Positions 58,101 through 64,000 of a stretch of 64,000 nucleotides of DNA are shown here, piece after piece. The stretch's first letter is position 1, and each line of letters starts with the position of its first letter. The notes under the pieces were generated by a model. It was not told the origin of the DNA. It worked only from the letters and a program-made list of their open reading frames with translations, and ran no database searches. The translations under genes were made by a program, and so were the position numbers. The DNA is from Gimesia fumaroli (GTDB lineage: Bacteria > Planctomycetota > Planctomycetia > Planctomycetales > Planctomycetaceae), in the NCBI RefSeq assembly GCF_007754425.1, contig NZ_CP037452.1, positions 5,555,164 to 5,619,163 of the forward strand, in the 5' to 3' direction.

Positions 58101-60234
58101 TGTGTCATCCGGTTTGAACAGCCCACGCGATATTATCTTCGGACAGGGGGGAGACGTCTACGTCAGTAACGGTTTTGAAGGCTCAGGCGGATCTGACCAT
58201 ACCGTAGAACGATTTAATGGCCAGACGGGTGCCCCGGCTCCTGATAATCCGTTTGTGGATGCCGGAGCAGGTGGAATTGTTGTTCCCAATGGTATGGCAT
58301 TCGGCCCCGATGGAGACCTGTATGTCGCCAGTTCCGGTACCGGGCAAATTCTGCGATACGATGGTCTAACCGGGACACCTTCAACAATTGGAGGCGGTAT
58401 CTTCATTGACACTGGCGGAGCGGCGAATCTGAAAGAACCAAGATTCATCACCTTCGGGCCGGATGGAAATCTGTATGTCGCCGACACTGGTTTTACTCGT
58501 GATCGCATTCTGCAATTTAATGGATCAACCGGCGCTTACATGGGAGAATTTGTATCTCGCAATGAAGGAGGCATGGGCAAGCCTTACGGAATGGTATTTG
58601 ACTCCGCTGGCAATCTGTATGTTGCCAGCTTCAATACAAACGAAATCTTGAAGTTTGATTCCAACGGGGATGTCGTTCCTGGCGGTCCATTCATTGCCGC
58701 GGGGACAGGTGGTCTGTTTAGCCCCCGTGGTTTGACCATCAAGACCGAAGGTACAGGTCTAGATCAAAAAGAATATCTCTATGTTGCCAATGGTGCGACG
58801 CAGAGTATTCTCCGGTTTGATCTCTCTGACGTAAGCATTTTTGAGGAATTTACATTTGGAACCACAATCCAACAGCCATATGGCTTGGCATTTGGACCAG
58901 ATGATAATCTTTATGTTGTCGATACTGACCTGGGTAAGGTATTAAAATTTGCCGGACCATTTGGCACAACCACTCCAGAAACGATTACTGAGACGGCACT
59001 GATCGTAGCTCAGGTCGGAAATCCTGGAGCGGGTGTCGATTTTGGTGATGCTCCCGACATGTTCCCGAACCTGCTGGCAGAGGACGGTGCACGACACGCC
59101 ATCAATGCGAACGGCTTGTTCCTGGGTCAGGGTATCACTGCAGATGCTGACGGCCAGGAATCTATGAATGCCAATCTGGATGACGATGACGGAATTCTGT
59201 TCAACCCGATCATCGCCGGTGACACCGCCACTACAGTGACGATATTCTCAACTGGCACCGGTTTCGTTGATGCCTGGATTGACTTCAATGGCAATGGAGT
59301 CTGGGAAGCCAACGAGCAGGTTCTCAGCAGCCATGCCGTGGTTGCAGGCAGCAACTCTGTTTCGATCGCAGTGCCACCAACTGTCGTTGTTGGCCAGGTT
59401 ACTGCCCGATTCCGTTTGAGTTCAGCTGGTGGGTTATCCACAACCGGCGCCGCAGCAGATGGTGAAGTGGAAGATTATAAGATTAACGTTCTATCACAAA
59501 ACTTCACCGGCTTACTGCCCGACCCGAACCGTCCTGGTAAATCAGCACTGTTTATTAGAGGCACACAGGGTGATGACGAAATCATCATCTCGCAAAATCA
59601 CCAAGGCCTGATCCAGGTTAAAGTAAATAATGTCTTTATCATCAATCCAATTACGTCACAGCCCTATTTCCAGCCCACTGGTGGCATCTATGCCTGGGGT
59701 CTGGGCGGAAATGACTGGATCGAGGCGGACGATCAGTTCTACAATAGAGAGTCGATGTTCTTCGGCGGCACTGGAAACGACACCCTGATCGGTGGTTGGG
59801 GTAATGATGTCCTGATCGGTGGAGACGGAAACGACACGCTCGAAGGTGGTCCTGATGGCTATGATATTTTGATTGGTGGTGACGGAGCTGATTTGGTTCG
59901 TGGCCACAATGAAGCGATTCACTTAAACTACGGAGCAAACGGGGATATTTTAATCGGTGGTTCAACCGTTTATGATAACGGTCTGGCACAACTCTTTGGA
60001 ATCTATTCAGAATGGATTTCGTCAGTGCCTTCTGAAGATCGCGTGCAAAGTATCAACAGACGCGTCGATAGCCTTACTGCCGGCGTGAATAATATTCGAC
60101 TCGATGATACCACTGTCATTGATGATGGTGATGTCGATGAGCTATATGGTGCCGTTGCCCGTGGTGATGACTGGTTCCTGCTGGATCTGGGACTGGATAT
60201 CTTCAACGCTGGCGGCCATGATCTTACAAACTAA
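55198..60234 (+). CDS. Giant secreted protein: LExRxLLS motif, PPC domains, metzincin, GEVED, beta-propeller, RTX repeats
   Basis: A 1678-residue protein. The N-terminus is basic and carries [10 protein letters not shown], as in the previous gene. Two pre-peptidase C-terminal (PPC) beta-sandwiches (about 180-430) precede a protease core with HEAGHFFGLFH (H622, H626, H632). Then come a GEVED domain (FGDAPDTYPTLLADDGARH ... PDGEVEDYRLDL), an Ig-like stretch, an NHL-type beta-propeller (about 950-1250, repeated FGPDGNLYVAD), a second GEVED domain (about 1280-1430) and RTX calcium repeats (GGTGNDTLIGGWGNDVLIGG, about 1520-1570). ATG 55204 or 55207 may be the real start, because GGAAAG abuts 55198. 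Probably a calcium-dependent extracellular protease or adhesin. Confidence 0.88.
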   Translation: MQMMFTRTKRRNQPGRIGSLLNYLLKGRNTRLRNQRMKSFSTSISIVESLEDRTLLSASNIFDPNIFGDTGNVAPIASGSGNITPQIPISAQDLAEEELNAPVSEEVKELAFKDKGQVGNPPNLQTTADLLSFATHENEVIGTSGSNDVISNAQLIAGFGTGADDDPEVDLAGFLANTGFTQTFGEFPEDDGSILLANNLGLTSGEQVQILGATLGNGPYGTGGSAGTDSGDFDFYQISNVIAGQRITVSVEDTTQFFNLDPIVAIYASDGSLLVSDDDGGFRLDSLLNFVAPLDGDYYVMVSSFGTGSPSDPFDSASGNGVGASARSEGLYDLTIGLNVSDIDYYAVELEAGDILGANLYGAGQTVSLISPTGQTMFESSRFLADLYPDDSPLPGDGNAAASIVAPVTGTYYVAVTGDFGLYDLQLRAFRPELETQMVGPDAIQTIFIDFDGATVDPSIFDDTLDSTTATLSPLSAFLDNWNDVTTADEDAVIDAILATIEENFADIGVLGNNGDYNTTTNPGDYGIRILNSRDHADPFGQENVSRIIIGGTIAELGISTIGIAESIDVGNFDTTEDSVVLLDLLSSTNQADPNSLNNIIKNFTSTMVELIGEAVGNIAAHEAGHFFGLFHTSNSTFFSPSQLIDVGGSLSNTIGIGNDGFYGTGDDVDVDFGTDSLIGFAGLQDSINTLAFGLSTGADYGRDFGDAPDTYPTLLADDGARHTLVGNLRLGASIDLDADGLPSLDASGDGLDDDGIVFLSNGISESDAFASILVDVTGDGFLQGWVDFNRDGVWDSSEQIVVDEALTTGTHTIKFAVPQGAAFSIGETFARFRFSSQAGLDVTGLAPDGEVEDYRLDLTASRRGVVTFDAVEYEAGQLITITVTDGDLVGTGAVNVLVTSSGGDSETVTLTETAGNGGEFVGTIFSSPGPLVTENGTLDVVFGQTISAAYEDADTGEGQAGNYLGEFVSSGLNSPRDIIFGQGGDVYVSNGFEGSGGSDHTVERFNGQTGAPAPDNPFVDAGAGGIVVPNGMAFGPDGDLYVASSGTGQILRYDGLTGTPSTIGGGIFIDTGGAANLKEPRFITFGPDGNLYVADTGFTRDRILQFNGSTGAYMGEFVSRNEGGMGKPYGMVFDSAGNLYVASFNTNEILKFDSNGDVVPGGPFIAAGTGGLFSPRGLTIKTEGTGLDQKEYLYVANGATQSILRFDLSDVSIFEEFTFGTTIQQPYGLAFGPDDNLYVVDTDLGKVLKFAGPFGTTTPETITETALIVAQVGNPGAGVDFGDAPDMFPNLLAEDGARHAINANGLFLGQGITADADGQESMNANLDDDDGILFNPIIAGDTATTVTIFSTGTGFVDAWIDFNGNGVWEANEQVLSSHAVVAGSNSVSIAVPPTVVVGQVTARFRLSSAGGLSTTGAAADGEVEDYKINVLSQNFTGLLPDPNRPGKSALFIRGTQGDDEIIISQNHQGLIQVKVNNVFIINPITSQPYFQPTGGIYAWGLGGNDWIEADDQFYNRESMFFGGTGNDTLIGGWGNDVLIGGDGNDTLEGGPDGYDILIGGDGADLVRGHNEAIHLNYGANGDILIGGSTVYDNGLAQLFGIYSEWISSVPSEDRVQSINRRVDSLTAGVNNIRLDDTTVIDDGDVDELYGAVARGDDWFLLDLGLDIFNAGGHDLTN

Positions 60235-60262
60235 GATCGCTTACTGACGACAATCACAAACA

Positions 60263-60300
60263 CAGCCTCTGCGGAATTTCGTTCTGCAGAGGCTGCTTTC
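60263..60300. terminator. Terminator between the second giant gene and the dus gene
   Basis: A 10-bp perfect stem cagcctctgc (60263-60272) / gcagaggctg (60286-60295) with a short T-rich tail (CTTTC), located between two convergent genes. Confidence 0.75.
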
Positions 60301-60332
60301 ATTTCAGGAGAGTCTTCTTTCAGCAGGTCTGT

Positions 60333-61403
60333 TTACCAGCGTTCCACTGGACCGTTGGGTGTTTTGATCAGAGCCGTGGGAATAGAAGAGGCCCGCTCTC
60401 CATGCCGCAGACGAATCTGTTTCACGATTTCATGAAACTCATCGATCGATTGAATTCGGCGCAACCGATCTTCCAGGTCTTCAGGAATTCCCAGCCGGGC
60501 ACCGTACCAGGCGGCAAATTTACGAATCAAAGTGCATCCGTAGTCGTCATGCTGTGCGACCATCAGAGTAAAATGACGCACCAGAAATTTGATTTGCTCT
60601 TCCATGGTCGGTTCAACAAAGGGTTCTTCTCCCCGAACGGTCCGTTCGATTTTACAAAAGATCCACGGATCCAGCATTGCCCCGCGACCGATGGAGACGG
60701 CTTCACAGCCGGTCTCATTTCTCATGTGAAATGCATCCTCGACCGTACAGACATCTCCATTGCCGACCACAGGAATCTGCTGCACTGCTTCCACTGTCCG
60801 CCTGATTCCCTCCAAATCAACGGTTCCGCCAAATCCCTGATTGCGGGTCCGACCGTGAATGGTAATCGCGGCCACTCCTGCTTTTTCGAATTCTCGCGCC
60901 AGCAGAGGCGCGGTAATGGAATCGCGATCCCAACCGAGACGCATTTTAACCGTCACAGGAATGGAAACGGCATCAACCACATCCGCCACCATTTGACAGG
61001 CTGCATCCGGCGCACACATAATTCGTGCACCACCTCCATTTCCATTGATCTTGGCCATCGGACACCCCATGTTGATATCGACGGCTTCATAGCCCTGCTG
61101 TTCCAACCAGCGTGCGCCAACAACTAACTCTTGAGCGATGCCGCTAAATATCTGCACTGTCAGCGGGTTATCTTCAGCAGACGTTTTCAGTAGCGCTTTC
61201 GCTTTCCGGCTGCGGGAAAGCATTTGTGACGCGAGTACGAGATCGGTGGTACATAACCCCACGCCCCCCAATTCGCGTAACGCGACACGAAAGGCATGTT
61301 GCGTATATCCTGCCAGCGGTGACAGAAAATAGCGGGAACTGAGCAGCCGATTTCCAATTTGAATTTCCGGAGATTCCGTAGAACTCCATTTGATCAATGA
61401 CAT
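60333..61403 (-). CDS. tRNA-dihydrouridine synthase (Dus family)
   Basis: A 356-residue FMN-dependent enzyme that reduces uridine to dihydrouridine in tRNA. The N-terminal barrel carries YFLSPLAGYTQHAFR, VDINMGCPMAKINGNGGGAR with the catalytic Cys in MGCP, VTVKMRLGWD, ITIHGRTRNQGF and IPVVGNGDVCTVEDA with GCEAVSIGRGAMLDPWIF. The C-terminal helical domain is normal length. It looks closest to the DusB type, but subgroup assignment needs a tree. The maf gene lies 36 bp upstream on the same strand, so they may be one operon with the zinc-ribbon gene. Confidence 0.93.
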   Translation of the reverse strand: MSLIKWSSTESPEIQIGNRLLSSRYFLSPLAGYTQHAFRVALRELGGVGLCTTDLVLASQMLSRSRKAKALLKTSAEDNPLTVQIFSGIAQELVVGARWLEQQGYEAVDINMGCPMAKINGNGGGARIMCAPDAACQMVADVVDAVSIPVTVKMRLGWDRDSITAPLLAREFEKAGVAAITIHGRTRNQGFGGTVDLEGIRRTVEAVQQIPVVGNGDVCTVEDAFHMRNETGCEAVSIGRGAMLDPWIFCKIERTVRGEEPFVEPTMEEQIKFLVRHFTLMVAQHDDYGCTLIRKFAAWYGARLGIPEDLEDRLRRIQSIDEFHEIVKQIRLRHGERASSIPTALIKTPNGPVERW

Positions 61404-61439
61404 GAGGCGGTTTCATCTTCGAACTAAACGCGCAGGCGT

Positions 61440-62072
61440 TTAAGTGAGTAATCTTAATACATTTTCCAGCGGTAATCCTACTACATTCGACAGGCTGCCT
61501 TCAATGCGGTTCACAAAGACACTGCCGGCCCCCTGAACAGCATATCCTCCGGCTTTTCCCACTGATTCCTCTGTGGAAAGATACCATTCCAGATGGCGGT
61601 CCACAGTATCCCGATCATGAAAAGTCACGAGCGTCTGTGCGATTTCCGTGATCAACTGCTCTCCTTCTCGAAGACAAAGCCCGGTCATCACCCGGTGTGT
61701 CTTCCCTGCATAGGCGTCTAAAAACCAGTTACGAACCGTCTGTTTCCACTCCGGTCCTGTGGGAGGTTGCCCCAACACATGATAGCCTGAATCCGGTCTT
61801 TTAATGACCACGATCGTATCTGCTGTCAAAATGGGAGTGCTGATAGCCCCGCTTTGATTGACCTGCCGATAGACATCGTCGTTTTTGGTGGTGCAAATCG
61901 AGATCAGCCTTTGGCGAATGGATTCCAGATCACAAAGCTGATCAAAACCGGCTTCCTCAGAATCTTGTGGCGGAATAATTTCAATCGATGCTTCCGGAAA
62001 AATCTGCGAGAGCAACTCTTTCCGACGTGGAGAACGGGACCCCAAAATGATCTTATCCGATTTCATGTTCAT
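61440..62072 (-). CDS. maf: Maf-family nucleotide pyrophosphatase
   Basis: A 210-residue Maf/HAM1-type pyrophosphatase from ATG 62072 (62066 possible). The family hydrolyses nucleoside triphosphates such as dTTP/UTP or modified nucleotides. It opens with IILGSRSPRRKELLSQIF; the catalytic-side acidic LTADTIVVI, the GKTHRVMTGLCLR segment and SVGKAGGYAVQGAGSVFVNRIEGSLSNVVGLPL are all present. The start overlaps the stop of the upstream zinc-ribbon gene (ATGA). The spacer between the first and second motifs is slightly long and variable, but the domain is complete. Confidence 0.9.
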   Translation of the reverse strand: MNMKSDKIILGSRSPRRKELLSQIFPEASIEIIPPQDSEEAGFDQLCDLESIRQRLISICTTKNDDVYRQVNQSGAISTPILTADTIVVIKRPDSGYHVLGQPPTGPEWKQTVRNWFLDAYAGKTHRVMTGLCLREGEQLITEIAQTLVTFHDRDTVDRHLEWYLSTEESVGKAGGYAVQGAGSVFVNRIEGSLSNVVGLPLENVLRLLT

Positions 62073-62332
62073 CTCTCGCCACCTGACAGAAAGAGCAAAC
62101 TCAATATAGTGGCGATCACTCCCACGATTCCCAGCGTGATCCACCAGTTGGGACGATCACTGAATGGATGAGTATTTGTCGTGATATACTCGCCACAAAT
62201 CGGGCAGGAAACGGCGTCTTCATATATCTCTGCCCCACAATTTGAACAGGCAACCGTCTCATTTACATCATCGTCATCGAATTCTGACTCGTCCCACTGC
62301 TCCTCGTCACCATAACCCCAGTCTTCATCCAT
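62069..62332 (-). CDS. Small zinc-ribbon membrane protein
   Basis: An 87-residue protein. An acidic stretch (about 1-24, rich in Asp/Glu) leads to a zinc ribbon CSNCGAEIYEDAVSCPICGEY (about 29-49; C-x2-C and C-x2-C). A single membrane helix (about 64-82, WWITLGIVGVIATILSLLFL) ends the protein. The ribbon plus tail anchor is common in planctomycetes and resembles RNA-polymerase-type zinc ribbons; function is unknown. It overlaps maf by 4 bp and leads that operon. Confidence 0.82.
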   Translation of the reverse strand: MDEDWGYGDEEQWDESEFDDDDVNETVACSNCGAEIYEDAVSCPICGEYITTNTHPFSDRPNWWITLGIVGVIATILSLLFLSGGER

Positions 62333-62695
62333 CTCTGTCTTCTTTCAGAAAAACTTTCTGTGATTTAATTAGTATTTCTTTGAAACTCACTGACTATGAC
62401 GGGGGTTCCGGGACGCATCAAGGATTATTAAACTAATCATACAACAGTTTTGTGAATATTTCATTTTTTACCGTGAGATTGGACCTCTTTTCGGTATTCA
62501 ACAACAGGTTGTTTACTACATTGAGTGATGTTGAATCACGCGGTTTATCTCACCTGCGTTCCCTCACATCGGCGTTTCTTAATATCAATTTCCTATTATG
62601 AATGCCTGACTGCCTACCACCACAATTTGCCACTCCAGCGGTGGTACACATTGAAATCATTTACTAATTCTTATTTTACCTATTGGAGAGTCTTG
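62333..62695. other. 363-bp divergent intergenic region (zinc ribbon / DUF1559)
   Basis: Should hold promoters for both flanking genes. AT-rich segments lie at about 62435-62480 and 62645-62690. I found no gene or strong hairpin. Confidence 0.5.
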
Positions 62696-63607
62696 ATGCA
62701 GTTTTACCAGTTAAAACCGGGCCGGAGGCGCGGCTTTACTTTGATCGAACTACTCGTTGTGATCGCCATTATTGCGATCTTGATCGCCTTGTTACTTCCA
62801 GCCGTACAACAGGCCCGGGAAGCGGCCCGGCGCAGCACCTGTAAAAATAACTTGAAGCAAGTGGGAATCGCCCTGCACAATTACCATGAAACCCACCGCT
62901 GCTTTCCTCCAGGCTGGGTTCAGCCTTCGAGAGCTTCCACCTGTCAGGCCAATTCATCTTCGAGCACCAGTGGCTGCCTGCCCGGCTGGGGCTGGGGAAC
63001 GATGTTGCTCCCGTTTATTGAGCAAGCCCCCCTGTACAATGCCTTGAATGTGCGGAGCACGCATCTGGTTGCCGCCCCTTCTGATGAATCTAAAACGACG
63101 ATTCCGATTTTTCGTTGCCCTTCTGATTCGGGAAGTAAACTGAATTCCGATCGAGGCGGCCATGCAACTTCCAATTACAAAGGCGTATATGGAAGCCGGG
63201 GTGCGAATAATGCTGTGAATTCCAATCCGCATAATAGCGCTCCTGGGAATGGTTCTTTCTGGTCGAACAGCAATACGCGACTACGTGACATTACCGATGG
63301 TGCCAGCAACACAGTCATGATTGGGGAAACCGCCCGAGGCCGCGTGGGAAGCATCACTTATAACGGAGCCATCTGGGTTGGTTATTACGATAACGGAAAA
63401 ACCGCCTCCGTCGTCTGGCTCACTGAAAATCATCCCGCTGCTTTGATTAACGGAACACGAGAATGGGCTTTCAGCAGTCGACATACAGGGGGCGCTCACT
63501 TCCTGCTGGGTGATGGCGCTGTTCGATTTCTGAGCGAAAATCTCGATGGTACCACTTATGAAAATCTAGGAAAGATCAGCGACGGAAATGTAATCGGCGA
63601 GTTCTAA
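62696..63607 (+). CDS. DUF1559 domain protein (pseudopilin-like), second copy
   Basis: A 303-residue DUF1559 protein from ATG 62696 (GGAGAG 5 bp upstream; a longer frame adds an unrelated N-terminus). It has [20 protein letters not shown], the [35 protein letters not shown] block, and ends FLLGDGAVRFLSENLDGTTY then VIGEF. The first 90 residues are almost the same as in the protein at 3790-4749, but the central region is different, so the two are diverged paralogues. No lipoprotein follows here. It is convergent with hslU and separated from it by a strong terminator. Confidence 0.93.
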   Translation: MQFYQLKPGRRRGFTLIELLVVIAIIAILIALLLPAVQQAREAARRSTCKNNLKQVGIALHNYHETHRCFPPGWVQPSRASTCQANSSSSTSGCLPGWGWGTMLLPFIEQAPLYNALNVRSTHLVAAPSDESKTTIPIFRCPSDSGSKLNSDRGGHATSNYKGVYGSRGANNAVNSNPHNSAPGNGSFWSNSNTRLRDITDGASNTVMIGETARGRVGSITYNGAIWVGYYDNGKTASVVWLTENHPAALINGTREWAFSSRHTGGAHFLLGDGAVRFLSENLDGTTYENLGKISDGNVIGEF

Positions 63608-63637
63608 TTTCCCAGTGAAATACAAAATAGGAAACAT

Positions 63638-63684
63638 AAAAACTCTCCTCGATCGAAGATTATGATCGGGGAGAGTTTTTTGTT
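63638..63684. terminator. Terminator between the second DUF1559 gene and hslU
   Basis: A long stem, aaaactctcctcgatc (63638-63653) with gatcggggagagtttt (63664-63679), with one bulge, followed by a T run. A-run on the left side allows use in both directions. Confidence 0.85.
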
Positions 63685-63704
63685 TTGAACTTGATTGATG
63701 CCGC

Positions 63705-64000
63705 TTACAGAATGAATTTACTGAGATCTTCATCCTCAACGATGGCATGCAGTTTTTGCTGCACATACGCGGCATCAATTGTGAGCTTCTTTGTCTTCAG
63801 GTCGGGTGCTTCAAAACTGACCTCTTCTAACAGACGCTCTAGAATCGTGTGCAGTCGACGGGCACCGATATTCTGTGTCGTCTGATTCACCTGAAACGCA
63901 ATTTCGGCCAGCTCTTCCAGTCCGTCTTTTTCGAACTTGACCTTTATCCCTTCCGTTTTCAACAATGCCTGATACTGCATTGTGATCGAACTGGTCGGCT
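63705..64000 (-). CDS. hslU: ATP-dependent protease ATPase subunit HslU, C-terminal part (runs off the window)
   Basis: Only about the last 98 codons are in the window; the 5' part lies beyond 64000. The visible protein ([20 protein letters not shown], then [33 protein letters not shown] and EDLSKFIL) matches the C-terminal AAA+ small domain and the final HslU tail that inserts into HslV. The Met at 63978-63980 is internal, because the frame continues upstream without a stop to the window edge. HslU unfolds substrates for the HslV peptidase; hslV is not in the window. Confidence 0.94.
   Translation of the reverse strand, partial: PTSSITMQYQALLKTEGIKVKFEKDGLEELAEIAFQVNQTTQNIGARRLHTILERLLEEVSFEAPDLKTKKLTIDAAYVQQKLHAIVEDEDLSKFIL

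Noticed and set aside
59760..59910. GGxGNDxLxGG repeats as a CRISPR-like or DNA-level repeat array
   Set aside because: These are protein-level RTX calcium repeats; the DNA copies are not identical and there are no unique spacers.

Overview
The window looks like chromosomal DNA from a marine or freshwater planctomycete (Planctomycetota, probably Planctomycetaceae and Gimesia-like; the genus is an inference). The evidence is the gene repertoire: DUF1559 pseudopilin-like proteins with an [14 protein letters not shown] N-terminus, a DUF1549/EF-hand/DUF1553 protein followed by a Tat-exported DUF1501 protein, two secreted sulfatases, a DUF1598-type protein, a DUF6807 (PmoA-like) protein, a zinc-ribbon protein and two very large surface proteins carrying the LExRxLLS sorting motif. 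Genes alternate strand often and sit in short operons. I saw no tRNA, rRNA or CRISPR array.

Layout. 0-8 kb: a coiled-coil protein, sulfatase 1, a DUF1559 protein plus small lipoprotein, a cdsA-plsC phospholipid pair and a small LRR protein. 8-14 kb: a minus-strand GntP permease, membrane protein and VOC protein operon, then the DUF1549/1553 and DUF1501 pair. 14-19 kb: a glycogen/alpha-glucan cluster (glgA, galT-like, GH57); the matching glgC lies at 34-35 kb. 19.7-26 kb: a membrane histidine kinase and an NtrC-like regulator that lacks the sigma-54 contact loop, facing a Wzc-like tyrosine kinase and a nucleotide-sugar epimerase (exopolysaccharide). 26-32 kb: an SpoU methyltransferase, a c-type-heme sensor kinase, mutM and a DUF1598 protein. 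32-39 kb: sulfatase 2, glgC, a methyltransferase, an APC permease and a secreted alpha/beta hydrolase. 39.5-41.5 kb: an IS110-family element with a structured upstream leader (candidate bridge RNA), next to a palindrome and an inverted pair of related 23-nt hairpins. 41.5-47.5 kb: a Tat-exported amidohydrolase, a DUF11-like protein, and an operon of DUF6807 protein, amidohydrolase and metal-ligand-less amidohydrolase homologue. 47.5-49.4 kb: a short SecA-like ATPase. 50-60 kb: two giant multidomain surface proteins, each with a zinc-protease motif. 60-64 kb: dus, maf, a zinc-ribbon protein, a second DUF1559 protein and the C-terminal end of hslU.

How it fits together: glgC and glgA would make and use ADP-glucose, and GH57 would remodel alpha-glucan. 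The kinase/regulator pair is placed to control envelope polysaccharide. The sulfatases, DUF1549/1501 pair, hydrolase, amidohydrolases and giant proteins fit an organism that degrades complex, sulfated polymers and carries a large extracellular proteome. The points most worth following are the IS110 leader and adjacent repeats, the regulator without GAFTGA, the active/inactive amidohydrolase pair, the short SecA and the giant protease-bearing proteins.
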